From Arthrobacter sp. H16F315 (lineage in GTDB: Bacteria > Actinomycetota > Actinomycetes > Actinomycetales > Micrococcaceae), in assembly GCF_024124825.1 (NCBI RefSeq), contig NZ_JAMXSS010000002.1:558001-622000 (forward strand): a stretch of 64,000 nucleotides of DNA, read 5' to 3'. The notes beneath the pieces are model-generated. The model made no database searches. It was given only the letters and a program-made list of their open reading frames with translations, and had not been told where the DNA came from. How positions within the stretch are numbered: the stretch's first letter is position 1; each line of letters begins with the position of its first letter. This document shows positions 25,569 through 35,291 of this stretch, in pieces. Both the position numbers and the translations under genes were made by a program.

Positions 25569-27017
25569 ATGATTTGGACCGGTTCCGGCCGAAAGACGGC
25601 CGCACTGTGCGCCTCAGTTGTACTTCTGGGATCCTTGGCCCTGCCCGCCAACGCCGCCACCCTGCCGCCGGCCTTCCAGGTCCCGGCCTCGCCGGCGGTC
25701 CCCTCTCCTGACGAGATCGCAGCCGCAAAAGCCAGTGAAGGCGCGACTGCAGCCCAGGTCACCTCGATTGACCGGCTGCTGGCCGACGCCTCCGCAGCCC
25801 AGGACACCAGCCTCGCCGCCTCCCTGCAGGCCAATAACGCTTACGGCGAAGCCCTCGGGGAGCTCCAGACGCGTCGGGACGCCGCCACGGTTGCCGCCGC
25901 CAAAGCCTCCGCAGCCGGGATGGAACAGCAGAAAACGCGCAAGCAGATCGGCCAGCTCGCCGGCGACCTCTACCGCAACGGCGGACTTAATCCCGCACTG
26001 AGCAGCTTTGTCAGCGGCAGCGGCAACGCCCTGCAGCAGGCCGCAACCCTCGAAGCCGTGACGGCCGGCCGAACCAGGGCCTTCGAATCGGCAGAAACCG
26101 CGGCCGCGGCCGCGGAATCGCTGACCGCCGCCGCCGCCGACGCCAACCGGGCCGCCGATGAAGCCGCACGGACGGCGGAGGCACGGAAGCTCGACGCCGA
26201 GCATGCCAACGAGGCCCAGCGGACGGCCGTCGCCGAGGCCAAAGCGCAGCGGACCGTGCTGGTGGAACAGCTCGCGGATCTCAAGAACACCACGGTTGCG
26301 TTGGAATCGGCCCGGGTGGATGCCCTGGAACGTCAGCGCCAGCAGGATCGGCTCGGGGCAGTCACTGCTGCCGCAGCCCCGGCGGCAGGGTCGCAGGCCG
26401 GCGTCGGGACTCCCTCCACAAACACCTCCGCTGCGGGAAATGCCGCTCCCGGGCTCAACCTCCCGGCTGCCCCGGTCATCACCGTTCCGAACCCGGCTCC
26501 GCCAGCCGCCGCGCCGATCCCGGCACCAGCACCGGCACCCGCGCCAGCCCCCGTCCCAGCCCCGGCACCCGCGCCAGCCCCCGTCCCAGCCCCGGCACCA
26601 GCGCCGGCACCCGCCCCCGCGCCGGCACCCGCCCCCGCGCCCGGCGGCTCCAACCAGACCGCGATCTCCGTGGCTCTCGGCAAGGTGGGGTCGCCCTATT
26701 TCTACCAGTACGGCGGAACGGGGCCTTATGGCTTCGACTGTTCCGGCCTGGTGCAAAACGCGTTCGCCGCTGCCGGGAAGTACCTGCCCCGCACCGCGTC
26801 CCAGCAGTTCGCCCAAGCCCCTGTGCACGTTCCGCTGTCGCAGGCCATCCCCGGAGACCTACTGGTGTGGGGCTCCGCACCGGGGTTTTATCACGTTGCG
26901 ATCTACCTCGGCGGCGGCCGTGTGGTCCAGGCGCTGAACGAGGACGCCGGGCTTACCGTGACGGACCTGGCCTATATGTCCGGGATGCAGCTGTACCCCG
27001 TCGCCGCCCGGTACTGA
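25569..27017 (+). CDS. Secreted NlpC/P60 peptidoglycan hydrolase
   Basis: 482-residue exported cell-wall endopeptidase of the RipA type. Order of parts: signal peptide ending near residue 29 (LALPANA), a long Ala-rich coiled coil (about residues 50-260), a Pro/Ala-repeat linker (about 310-360), and a C-terminal NlpC/P60 domain (about 365-482). The catalytic cysteine lies in FDCSGLVQ and the histidine in YHVAIYLGGG. The family cleaves peptide bonds in peptidoglycan stems during division or growth. ATG 25569 follows a GAGG site. Single gene with its own AT-rich promoter. Confidence 0.93.
   Translation: MIWTGSGRKTAALCASVVLLGSLALPANAATLPPAFQVPASPAVPSPDEIAAAKASEGATAAQVTSIDRLLADASAAQDTSLAASLQANNAYGEALGELQTRRDAATVAAAKASAAGMEQQKTRKQIGQLAGDLYRNGGLNPALSSFVSGSGNALQQAATLEAVTAGRTRAFESAETAAAAAESLTAAAADANRAADEAARTAEARKLDAEHANEAQRTAVAEAKAQRTVLVEQLADLKNTTVALESARVDALERQRQQDRLGAVTAAAAPAAGSQAGVGTPSTNTSAAGNAAPGLNLPAAPVITVPNPAPPAAAPIPAPAPAPAPAPVPAPAPAPAPVPAPAPAPAPAPAPAPAPAPGGSNQTAISVALGKVGSPYFYQYGGTGPYGFDCSGLVQNAFAAAGKYLPRTASQQFAQAPVHVPLSQAIPGDLLVWGSAPGFYHVAIYLGGGRVVQALNEDAGLTVTDLAYMSGMQLYPVAARY
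26541..26600 (+). repeat. 30-bp tandem repeat coding for the Pro/Ala linker
   Basis: Two adjacent 30-bp units (26541-26570 and 26571-26600) differ only in the last base. They encode PAPVPAPAPA-type sequence in the linker of the NlpC/P60 protein and lie within a longer Pro/Ala codon-repeat tract from about 26500 to 26645. Such tracts vary in length by slippage. Confidence 0.75.
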
Positions 27018-27054
27018 CCCGGGGTCCGCCGTCGCCGGTTTGCCGGCGGGCGTC

Positions 27055-27975
27055 CTAGGAGAGTACGTCCTTCGTGATGAACCTGCCGTAGGCGAGTGCG
27101 CCGAAGATGGCGACGTAGCCACCCTGCAGGAGCACATTCGCCAGGAATGAATCCCACACGACGGGCTGGCGCAGCAGGTCCGCGAAGTCCAGCCAATAGT
27201 GGCTGAAGAGCCACGGGTGCAGCCATTCGAGCTGCGGGAGCGCATCCAGGACCTGTGCGAGCACCGAGAGCACCACCGTGGATGCCATCGCCCCCACCGG
27301 CACGTCAGTGAGGGTGGACATCAGGAGCCCGATCGCCGAGAGACCCATCAGCGAGACCGTAAGGTAGGCCGCGATCAGCAGCAGGCGCAGCAACGCATCG
27401 GCCGCACCGATCGAATCGCCGGAGAGCAGCGTGACCGGTCCCACCGGGAAGAGCAACGCCCCGATTGCGGCCCCAACCAGAGCCACGACCAACGGCGCGG
27501 CCACGGCGAAGACGACCGCCCCGGTGTACTTCACGAGCAACAGCCGGACCCGGCCCGCGGGCGCCACCAGCAGGTACCGCAGGGTGCCCAGGCCGGCCTC
27601 GCCGGCCACGGTATCCCCCGCCACGACGCCTACGGTCAGCGGCAGGAACAATGGAACGGCGACGAGCATGGCTGTCACGCCGACAAACAGACCGTTCTGG
27701 GAAATCCGGTCCAGGAACGCCGGTCCCCGGCCCGGCGGCGCCGCGGAGGACACCCGGACGGCCACGGCGATCAGGACCGGAATTGCCGCGAGCGCACCCA
27801 GCATCGCCCAGGTGCGGCGGCGGCGGAAAAGTACCCCGAGTTCCGAGGCGAGCAGCCCATGCCCCCACCGGCCACCGCGATGGGGCGCAGGCTCCGGGCT
27901 GTGGTCCGGTGCCGCACGGTTGCTCTCGCCCGGGTCTGCCGCCCCGCCGGGGCCGGGCTCTTTACCGGACAACAT
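27055..27975 (-). CDS. ABC exporter permease
   Basis: 306-residue ABC-2 type permease: a basic/proline-rich N-terminus, then six hydrophobic segments (for example WAMLGALAAIPVLIAVAVRV and LFVGVTAMLVAVPLFLPLTV). ATG 27975 has GGGGGAGGG upstream and overlaps the end of the ATPase gene by 14 bp. With the ATPase it forms an exporter; the LolA-like protein upstream suggests a lipid or lipoprotein substrate, or a sensor. A small hairpin (27033-27048) lies between it and the convergent NlpC/P60 gene. Confidence 0.85.
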   Translation of the reverse strand: MLSGKEPGPGGAADPGESNRAAPDHSPEPAPHRGGRWGHGLLASELGVLFRRRRTWAMLGALAAIPVLIAVAVRVSSAAPPGRGPAFLDRISQNGLFVGVTAMLVAVPLFLPLTVGVVAGDTVAGEAGLGTLRYLLVAPAGRVRLLLVKYTGAVVFAVAAPLVVALVGAAIGALLFPVGPVTLLSGDSIGAADALLRLLLIAAYLTVSLMGLSAIGLLMSTLTDVPVGAMASTVVLSVLAQVLDALPQLEWLHPWLFSHYWLDFADLLRQPVVWDSFLANVLLQGGYVAIFGALAYGRFITKDVLS

Positions 27976-28954
27976 CAAAACCCTCCCCCGTAAGCGCCAC
28001 AAAGCGTTCTTCCAGACTGACCTGTTCCGTGGCGAAGCCACGCACCCGGACCCCGGCCGCCACCAGCGCGGCGACGATCGCCTCCGGAGCCACGGCTGGA
28101 TGGCCTGCCGACGCGGGGAACGGCGCATAGATCACCCCGTCACCGCCAGAAGGAGTGCCGGCCGGAAGGTCCGGTTCCGGGCTCAAACCCAGCCGGACCA
28201 GCACCTCCGCCGCAGCCCCCGCATCCGGGCTCACGAGCCTGATCCGCGGCTGACCGCCCTGGCGCAATTCCGCGAGGGTCCCCTGGGCCACCAGACGGCC
28301 CGCACTCATAACGGCCGCGTGGGTGCAGATTTGCTCCACTTCTGCCAGCAGGTGGCTGGAGACAAACACCGTGGCTCCGTCAGCCGCCAGTGAGCGCACC
28401 AGGCTGCGGACCTCCCGGGTTCCCTGTGGATCCAGCCCGTTCGTGGGTTCATCCAGGATCAGGAGTTCGCGCGGGGCCAGCAGGGCATTGGCGATGCCGA
28501 GCCGCTGCTTCATACCCAGCGAATATGCCCTGACTTTCTTGTCCGCCGCGTGCGTCAGGCCCACCCGCTCCAGCGCCGACTGCACGCGGGCCTTCCGGCT
28601 GGCGGCGGAAACGCGGGGATCCGCGGCATCGAAGCGGTACAGGTTGTCAGCCCCGGAGAGAAACGGGTAGAAAGCAGGCCCTTCGACCAGGGCTCCCACC
28701 CGGGGCAGCACACCGTGCAGTTGCCCCGGCATCTCCTGCCCCAGGACCCGGACGGAGCCGGACGTGGCCTCGGCCAGCCCGAGCAGGAGCCGGATGGTGG
28801 TGGTCTTCCCTGAGCCGTTGGGACCAAGGAAGCCGAACACAGAGCCCTTGGGCACTGCAAGGTCGACGCTGTCGACGGCCAGTTGCCGCCCGAAGTGCTT
28901 GCTCAGACCGGTGGTCTCGATGCTCAGTTCCGGCACCGGCGCGGCGGCGGTCAC
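27962..28954 (-). CDS. ABC transporter ATP-binding protein
   Basis: 330-residue ATPase of the drug/lantibiotic exporter (CcmA/DrrA-like) type. Walker A is GPNGSGKTTTI, the signature is YSLGMKQRLGIANAL, Walker B is LLILDEPTNGLDP, followed by the H-loop SSHLL. The last 100 residues form the C-terminal extension usual in this class. The start is GTG 28954, 19 bp after the LolA-like gene. It energises the permease at 27055-27975. Confidence 0.93.
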   Translation of the reverse strand: MTAAAPVPELSIETTGLSKHFGRQLAVDSVDLAVPKGSVFGFLGPNGSGKTTTIRLLLGLAEATSGSVRVLGQEMPGQLHGVLPRVGALVEGPAFYPFLSGADNLYRFDAADPRVSAASRKARVQSALERVGLTHAADKKVRAYSLGMKQRLGIANALLAPRELLILDEPTNGLDPQGTREVRSLVRSLAADGATVFVSSHLLAEVEQICTHAAVMSAGRLVAQGTLAELRQGGQPRIRLVSPDAGAAAEVLVRLGLSPEPDLPAGTPSGGDGVIYAPFPASAGHPAVAPEAIVAALVAAGVRVRGFATEQVSLEERFVALTGEGFDVVR

Positions 28955-28973
28955 GCGGCAGTCACCGGATGGT

Positions 28974-30136
28974 TCACTGCGGCGTGGCGGCGGCCTGCAA
29001 CCGCTCCAGCGGCACCGAACCGACGAAGATCCGCCCGTCGTCGAGGATCAGTACATTTAGCAGCGACGTCGACACGAGGCGCCCTCCCGGGACGGCGACG
29101 GCAAGCTGATCCAACAGTGCTGCGTTGCCGGAACCTGATCCTTCGGGAAGCGAGGGACCGGGCTGAAGCGGGTTGTCGGTCGCCGGGTCCGGGGCCCCGT
29201 TTTGTCGCTGGGTCCGGCCCTGCAGCGCCGCGGCGCCCGCCGGGACCTCGAGCACCGACTCCCAGCCGCTGCCGGTGACAGCGGGCCGCGTCGCCTCTTT
29301 CGGCTTTGCGGTATCCGACGGCGGTGTGGCGGCGTCGGCGGAATGATCCGGCAGCGGAACTTCTTGCACCGTTGCCCCGGGCGGCGGGGTGAAGTTGAAT
29401 AGCGAAGCGTCCGGGGCCTCAAGCTTGAGGCTCGTGAAAGCCAGGCTGAAGACCGGTTCGGCCTGTCCCCGGGCCTTCACCTCGACGCGGAGCGGGAGTC
29501 CGGTTTCGCCGTCGACGGCGATGGCGACGGAGCCCATCAAGGTGACATCCGAGGTCGGGGTCATCAGGAGGTTGTATGCCGGCCGGCCCGCCACCTGAAC
29601 GTCCGGAGCCACGGTCACCTCAGTACCCGGGTCGACGGTAGCAAGCAGTTTGTCCGCCAGCTCGCCGGGGGTTGCTGCCGGTCCGGGGTCTGCCTGGTGG
29701 GCACCCGCATCACCGGCGGGGAGCCGGGTGTGGGCGGCGGTGTTGTCCTTGGAGTTGTAGAGCCACAAATCATTGCCGCGCCGGATCGCGTCCCGCTCGG
29801 CCATCCGGTCCATGACCTGCACCCGGGCGTTCCCGGGGCCGTCAAGGTAGACGCGTGCCGTGTGGGACCCCGTGAGCAGCTCCAGCCATGCTGCTTCCGG
29901 TGCTGCCGCCTCCGGGGCCGACTTCGGAAGCTCGGGAAGGCCGGTCGCGGAGTTTTGTTCCAGTGTTCCGGAGAGGGATTTGCCGGTGTGCTGGGCGATT
30001 AGGAGCAATACCTGCTGGGGGTCTTCTCGGGGAGCCGGTCCCCGGCCTTCGCGGGCAGGGATCCGGCCAGGACCCCGGCCGCGATCACGGCCGGCACCGT
30101 CAACGCGGGGATCCAACGCAGCCATTTGCGCGTCAT
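28974..30136 (-). CDS. LolA/RseB-fold exported protein, frame broken near the N-terminus
   Basis: Exported protein with the outer-membrane-lipoprotein-sorting (LolA/RseB-like) pattern: ARVYLDGPGNARVQVMDRM, NDLWLYNSKDNTAAHTRL, LDRK-like linker, VAIAVDGETGLPLRVEV and FNFTPPPGATVQEV. From ATG 30136 (GGAG site upstream) the frame gives a proper signal peptide, MTRKWLRWIPALTVPAVIA then AGVLAGSLPAKA, but is lost at the five-G run 30017-30021. One more base joins it to QQVLLLIAQHTGKSLSGTL, giving about 387 residues. The alternative upstream frame has an Arg/Gly-rich non-secretory N-terminus and is rejected. First gene of the operon with the ABC exporter. Confidence 0.8.
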
Positions 30137-30259
30137 TGTGACGGCGCTCCAACCTTGCAGCTCATGATTCAACTGTACGCCCGGGGTTGTTCGGTTTCAC
30201 CAGTGCCTGCCGAATTGGTTTGGGTGGACTGCCGCCGCGGCAAAACCCCCGCCGGGCGC

Positions 30260-30997
30260 TCAGGTCAGCACGTTCAGCGTCAGCTCGACCGCCCCGAGCA
30301 CAAGCGCGAGCACCGAGGTCCCCAGCCCGGCAACGAGCAGCAGCCCGGGGTGCGCAAGTCCGACAACAACACGCCTGAACCGCGGGCGCCGGCGCAGGAA
30401 CTTCTCCGGCACCAAGGACGAAGCGGGGTCCTGTTTCCAGCCGCGGAGACGCCGGAGGAACCACGCACAGCGGACGATAAACGCCAGCCAAAGCACGGAG
30501 ACGACCAGCGGAACGGCGGCCAGCAGGAGATTAAACCCCACGGCCGTAACCTCCCGCTCGGAGGCGCCGACGAGGGACTGGATAGTCGTGGAAATCGAGG
30601 CGCTTATGACCACCGAGACACCCCACACGAGAAATGCGGCCGTGAGGGCCAGGAACCGCACGAAGAAGTGCCCCAGCACGGAATCCTTGCGCCGTTTAAG
30701 ATGCCGTCGCGGGGTGGCATGCAGCAAGGCGACAGTTGCCAGCACCGTTGGCAGTGCGGCCATTCCGACCAGCACAGACCAGGCCCAGCCAGCGTAGTCG
30801 AAGACGTCGTCCGCAACGATCAGCGCTGCCCAGAACCCGGTCCAGGCCCAGCCGGCGGTCAGCGGGCGGCGGACCAGCCAGCCGGGGAGCCAGGGATCGT
30901 CTACGCCGGGCCCCGGGATGGGACCCGGCGCCGGCGCGGCCGGGTCTGTCCCGGCGTCGTCCGATATCGGGGGCGGGGAACCCTGCACGTCACTCAC
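30260..30997 (-). CDS. Multi-spanning membrane protein of unknown function
   Basis: 245-residue protein with an acidic Pro-rich cytoplasmic N-terminus (residues 1-40) and about five hydrophobic helices, including AGWAWSVLVGMAALPTVL, FLALTAAFLVWGVSVVISAS and LLLVAGLGTSVLALVLGAV. Basic loops (TPRRHLKRRKDS, EKFLRRRPRFRRV) set the cytoplasmic side. No recognised family. The start is GTG 30997. It stands alone between the LolA-like operon and the stress-protein gene. Confidence 0.7.
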   Translation of the reverse strand: MSDVQGSPPPISDDAGTDPAAPAPGPIPGPGVDDPWLPGWLVRRPLTAGWAWTGFWAALIVADDVFDYAGWAWSVLVGMAALPTVLATVALLHATPRRHLKRRKDSVLGHFFVRFLALTAAFLVWGVSVVISASISTTIQSLVGASEREVTAVGFNLLLAAVPLVVSVLWLAFIVRCAWFLRRLRGWKQDPASSLVPEKFLRRRPRFRRVVVGLAHPGLLLVAGLGTSVLALVLGAVELTLNVLT

Positions 30998-31055
30998 TGC
31001 CTAGGCCCGGTCAGCATAAACAACGCCGCGTCCGAGCACCGCTGCCCGCGGCTCC

Positions 31056-32093
31056 TTAGGAATTCCCGAGAATGGGCCCGAAGTTCACCCGGTCAGCCAG
31101 CCGGGGATCCTCCCGGTCAGGGACCACCATAACGGGGCCCTTGGCATGATGGAGGATCCCGTCTGAGGTGGAACCGAGCATCATTCCGGCGAAGCCCCCG
31201 CGGCCGCGGGTGCCGACAACCACCAGTTCCACCTGCCGGCTGGCTTGGACGAGGATGTCCACTGGCGAACCGTCGACGAGTTGGGTCTCCACGGTGAGTC
31301 GGGGAAAGTGGCTTCGGATCCAGGCAGTACCTGCGTCGAGTTGCGTCCGGATATCGGCGAAAAGCGCCTCGCGGTCCATCGGCGCCGGGACCCATGCCAG
31401 CGACCCGCTGTACTGCGGGACGGCGCACACCACCCGCAGCGGCGCGGAGAGCCGTTCCGCCTGCGCGGCCGCCTCCATTACCGCCACCCGGGCCTGTTCG
31501 GAGCCGTCGACGCCGACCACCACCACGTTTTCGATCGGTACGTGCCCGGACTTCGACTGTTCCGCCAGGACATGCTTGTCGACAGTCGTCTCGCCCAGGC
31601 GGTCGGCGCAGACCAGGGGAACCGTGACCGTCGGACATTTGGCGTGCGCCGGCAGCGCACTGCTGACGGATCCGAGCAGCCGTCCGACGAAGCCACCCCG
31701 GCCGCGGGTGCCGAATACCAGCAGCTCCGCGGTTTCGGACATTTCCAGCAGGACGCCGGATGCGTCGCCGTTCTCGACCGAGGCATCGACGTCGATCTGG
31801 TACCCGGCGACCTTGTTCACGGCCTGCTTCAGGATGGCCTCCGCGCCTTCGCGGATCACCGAATCGTCCACCGTCGCGTAGCCGCCGTCGAGTCCTGACG
31901 CCGCAAAGATCGGCACTGAATAGGCGGTCACGATGTGCAGGGGACGCTTGCGGCGCTGCGCCTCGCGGGCGGCCCACACGAGGGCGCACTTGCTGTGGTC
32001 TGAGCCGTCGACGCCGACCACGATCCCCCGCGGAGCCTCGGGCTTTTCGGGGAAATCCCCTGCCGGATCCGGATGCACCTGTTCTGGGCCCAT
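31056..32093 (-). CDS. Tandem-domain universal stress protein
   Basis: 345-residue protein with two UspA domains (about residues 22-160 and 188-325). Each carries an N-terminal VVGVDGS strand and the ATP-binding G-x2-G-x9-GS pattern: GTRGRGGFVGRLLGSVSS and GTRGRGGFAGMMLGSTSD. Tandem Usp proteins of this type bind ATP and are induced in stress or hypoxia in actinobacteria. ATG 32093 has a GAGGAGG site. A 348-bp gap (32094-32441) follows upstream. Confidence 0.93.
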   Translation of the reverse strand: MGPEQVHPDPAGDFPEKPEAPRGIVVGVDGSDHSKCALVWAAREAQRRKRPLHIVTAYSVPIFAASGLDGGYATVDDSVIREGAEAILKQAVNKVAGYQIDVDASVENGDASGVLLEMSETAELLVFGTRGRGGFVGRLLGSVSSALPAHAKCPTVTVPLVCADRLGETTVDKHVLAEQSKSGHVPIENVVVVGVDGSEQARVAVMEAAAQAERLSAPLRVVCAVPQYSGSLAWVPAPMDREALFADIRTQLDAGTAWIRSHFPRLTVETQLVDGSPVDILVQASRQVELVVVGTRGRGGFAGMMLGSTSDGILHHAKGPVMVVPDREDPRLADRVNFGPILGNS

Positions 32094-32441
32094 GGGGTCC
32101 GCCTCCTCGCGATTCTTGCCTGATGTTGCGGCTATTCTGCCAGACGCGGCCCGGATGCCGCGTCCGCTGCCGACGTGCCCGAAGATTCCGCGGCTGAAAC
32201 CGCTGATTTCTCCGACTTTTCGCGGTTTGCCGGGCGGAAGAAGCTGCCGGAAGCTCCGGGCGGCGCCTATCTCCTGCTTGGTCTATCCACGGCAGGAAAT
32301 GTTGGATAGTCTTCGATTCGTTGCTGAACCGAGACTCGTGTTTCAGAACCCGGGACCCGAGGGAACCGTGGTCGACGCGGTCCGGGAACGCGTCCGGGGC
32401 ACCTGCCCGGCAACTGGCACGATTCGAAGAGAGGCCCTGCA
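32094..32441. other. Divergent intergenic region without a gene
   Basis: 348 bp between the divergent universal stress protein and Rossmann-fold genes. No open frame here has a credible start or composition. It should hold the promoters of both genes; I could not single out a convincing box. Confidence 0.45.
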
Positions 32442-33071
32442 GTGTCGAGCACGCCAATGTCCGCCGGTATCGAACGGACCGCTGCCATTGTGATCGGCAC
32501 CGGTTTGTCCGGGCTCGCAGTGGCGAGCGAGCTGCAGCGGCGCGGGGTGGCTTCCATCATTGTGGACGGGCTCGATTTGCTGGGTGCCGGCCACCCGGCC
32601 AACGCGTCTTCCGTGCAACGTTGCGACGCGGCCGACGCCGCCAGTTTGCAGGAACGCAATGAGATCCTCCGGCACCTGCGGAACTATGCCGCCAGCCACA
32701 AGTTGGACGTCCGGACCAATATCCGGGCACTGCAGCTGGACCACCTCGACGCCGACGGGCCCACCCCGCGGTGGGCTGTCCGCACGCCCGGCGGGATCCT
32801 GCTCGCGGACCATCTCGTCCTGACCCGCTGTGCCCACAGCCAGCTGCGCAGGATGCTTTCCGAGCTCGGCGTGTCGGCCGGGCAAACCCTGACGGCGGCC
32901 ATGCACGCCCTCGGGATGTACCTGGTGGGGGTGGGCGAACTCATCACGCCGACCCCGAAGGAAGTCCTGCGTCAGGCGAAGGTGGTGGGCCAGGCGATCT
33001 CGGCCAAGGTCTACCCCGAGGGTTTTTCCTCGCTGGTGCCCGGCAGCTACGCCCTGGCGGCGCCGGCATAG
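32442..33071 (+). CDS. NAD(P)/FAD-binding Rossmann protein of unknown role
   Basis: 209-residue protein beginning with a dinucleotide-binding motif, AAIVIGTGLSGLAVASELQR (residues 14-33), followed by an acidic residue at the end of the second strand (VDG). That is the N-terminal half of a flavoprotein oxidoreductase, but the protein stops at about half the usual length and lacks the second GD-type FAD motif. It may be a compact or truncated member. The start is GTG 32442 after a GAGAGG site. It is convergent with copC. Confidence 0.65.
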   Translation: MSSTPMSAGIERTAAIVIGTGLSGLAVASELQRRGVASIIVDGLDLLGAGHPANASSVQRCDAADAASLQERNEILRHLRNYAASHKLDVRTNIRALQLDHLDADGPTPRWAVRTPGGILLADHLVLTRCAHSQLRRMLSELGVSAGQTLTAAMHALGMYLVGVGELITPTPKEVLRQAKVVGQAISAKVYPEGFSSLVPGSYALAAPA

Positions 33072-33077
33072 GCAGTC

Positions 33078-33707
33078 TTAGTTCTCGGTTTCGCTCCGGT
33101 CGGCCGCCTGGCTGCTGACAGTCTCACCCTGCTCGTCACGGCCGGCCAGCCGGCGCTTGGCCATCAGGGCCAAGGCCACCACAATGCCGATGGCAGTCCC
33201 CACGAAGATCACAATGCTCCAGGGGAACGGCTCGGCTGAACCGACCGGCTGCTCCGGCGCCGTTGTGACGCCCGGCGCGGCGGTTCCCATCGTGGGGACT
33301 GCGGCCGCCGACGTCGAGCCCGCTGCTCCCGCCGTGGCCGTAAAGGTGAAGGTGCCTTCAATGGGGTGGCCGTCCGAGCTGGCGACCCGCCATGCCACGG
33401 TGTACGGCCCGGCAGGGGCGCCGGGCTTGAGCCGCTGCGAGGCGACGTTGTCCACGATCTCGACGGCCCCGTCGGCCCAGTTGGCGCCGTCGCCGGTGTT
33501 CACAACGATCTGTGCACCCAATCCCAGCGGATTCTTGCTAAACGTCACCGACACCTGCGCTGGCGGCGTGGCCACCGTGGCGCCGGCGGCCGGGCTGGTG
33601 GACTCGGCAACGTCGTGGGCCGAGGCCGGCGCGACCGCGCCCAGCAGGACGGCGGCGAAGATTGCGGTGCCCAGCAGGGCGCTCAGAAACTGTCGGATGA
33701 GGCGCAT
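33078..33707 (-). CDS. CopC-domain copper resistance protein
   Basis: 209-residue exported membrane-anchored protein: signal peptide ending near APASAHDV, a CopC domain (about residues 31-127) with the N-terminal histidine expected to bind copper and the motif SSDGHPIEGTFTF, a Thr/Ala/Pro linker, and a C-terminal membrane helix (IVIFVGTAIGIVVALALM) with a charged tail. It binds copper at the outer face of the membrane. The start is ATG 33707. Confidence 0.9.
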   Translation of the reverse strand: MRLIRQFLSALLGTAIFAAVLLGAVAPASAHDVAESTSPAAGATVATPPAQVSVTFSKNPLGLGAQIVVNTGDGANWADGAVEIVDNVASQRLKPGAPAGPYTVAWRVASSDGHPIEGTFTFTATAGAAGSTSAAAVPTMGTAAPGVTTAPEQPVGSAEPFPWSIVIFVGTAIGIVVALALMAKRRLAGRDEQGETVSSQAADRSETEN

Positions 33708-33818
33708 GGAAAAGGCTGCTCCTAGTGTTGGGTTCCTTACAGACTAGGCGAAATGGGCCAGACGCTGCGTGCCCGCCTAATAAGATTCAGGTAACCATCC
33801 ACATCCCCCGGAGGACCA

Positions 33819-35261
33819 ATGCTTAAGCAGGGCTCTGCACTCGACCGGTATTTCATGATCTCCGCACGGGGGTCGAACTTCTCGCGCGAGATCCGTGGCG
33901 GGTTCGCCACGTTCTTCGCCATGAGCTACATCGTGGTTTTGAACCCGCTGATCCTCTCGGGACCCGATTCCTCCGGCGCCACCCTCGGCTTCCCGGCGGT
34001 CGCGGCCGTCACCGCCTTTGTGGCCGGCATCCTGACCATCCTGATGGGAGCCTGGGCCAAGCATCCCTTCGCGCTAGCGACGGGCCTCGGCGTCAACGCC
34101 TTTGTGGCCGTCACCGTCGCCACGAACCCGGGCCTGACCTGGCCGGACATGATGGGCCTGGTGGTCCTCTCCGGCGTCACCATGCTGATCCTGGTCCTGA
34201 CCGGCTTCCGGACCGCCGTGTTCAAGGCCGTCCCGGAAGGGTTGAAGACCGCAATTGTGGTGGGCATCGGCCTGTTCATCGCCCTGATCGGCCTGGTTAA
34301 CGCCGGCTTCGTCCGGCGCATCCCGGACGTCGCAGGCACCACGGTCCCCGTCGGCCTCGGCTTCGACGGCAAACTGCTGGGCTGGCCCACGCTGGTGTTC
34401 GTCGTCGGGCTGGTCCTCACCATCGCCCTCGTGGTCCGCAAGGTCAAGGGCGCCATCCTGATCGGCATCGTCACCTCCACGGTCCTGTCCGTGATCCTGG
34501 AATTCACGCTCCACATTGGACCCAGCTTCGACGGCAAGAACTTCAACCCGCAAGGCTGGTCCCTTGTGGCGCCCAAGTTCACCGAATGGGCCGCGCCGGA
34601 CCTGTCCCTGATCGGCAAGGCCAACCCCTTCGGCGCCTTCGAACACCTCGGCTTCGTCGCAGCGACCCTGCTGGCCTTCGTAATCCTGCTGAGCATCTTC
34701 TTCGACGCGATGGGCACCATGGTGGGCCTGGCCACCGAAGCCGGCACCATCGACAAGGACGGCAACATCCCCAATGTGGACCGTGTGCTGCAGATTGATG
34801 CCCTGGGCGCGATAATCGGCGGCGGCGCCTCCGTCTCCTCGAACCAGATCTACGTGGAATCCGGCGCAGGCATTGGCGAAGGTGCCCGCACCGGCCTGGC
34901 CTCGATCGTCACCGGCCTGCTGTTCCTGGTCGCGATGTTCTTCACCCCGCTGATCAACCTGGTGCCGTTCGAAGCGGTGGCCCCGGCGCTCGTCGTTGTG
35001 GGCTTTATGATGGTCTCCCAGGTCGGCAAGATCGACTGGCAGGACTGGGGCATCGCGATCCCGGCGTTCCTGACCTTCACGCTGATGCCGTTTACCTACT
35101 CCATCGCCAACGGCCTCGGCGCCGGCTTTATCTCCTTTGTGCTGATCCGGCTGGTCCAGGGCCGCGGCCGCGAAGTGCACCCGCTGATGTGGGCCGTCGC
35201 CGCGGCGTTCCTGCTGTTCTTTGGGATCGGCCCGATCGAGGCTGCGCTGGGAATCCACTAA
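33819..35261 (+). CDS. NCS2 family purine permease, AzgA type
   Basis: 480-residue membrane transporter with about 12-14 helices, of the AzgA-like branch of the NCS2/xanthine-uracil family, importing guanine, hypoxanthine or adenine. Family motifs are GGFATFFAMSYIVVLNP, FALATGLGVNAFVAVT and SSNQIYVESGAGIGEGARTG. ATG 33819 follows a GGAGG site. It is followed by the large hairpin at 35292-35353, which may end its mRNA. Confidence 0.93.
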   Translation: MLKQGSALDRYFMISARGSNFSREIRGGFATFFAMSYIVVLNPLILSGPDSSGATLGFPAVAAVTAFVAGILTILMGAWAKHPFALATGLGVNAFVAVTVATNPGLTWPDMMGLVVLSGVTMLILVLTGFRTAVFKAVPEGLKTAIVVGIGLFIALIGLVNAGFVRRIPDVAGTTVPVGLGFDGKLLGWPTLVFVVGLVLTIALVVRKVKGAILIGIVTSTVLSVILEFTLHIGPSFDGKNFNPQGWSLVAPKFTEWAAPDLSLIGKANPFGAFEHLGFVAATLLAFVILLSIFFDAMGTMVGLATEAGTIDKDGNIPNVDRVLQIDALGAIIGGGASVSSNQIYVESGAGIGEGARTGLASIVTGLLFLVAMFFTPLINLVPFEAVAPALVVVGFMMVSQVGKIDWQDWGIAIPAFLTFTLMPFTYSIANGLGAGFISFVLIRLVQGRGREVHPLMWAVAAAFLLFFGIGPIEAALGIH

Positions 35262-35291
35262 GGAACCCCCGCACCTCCTCGCCTACCCGCC

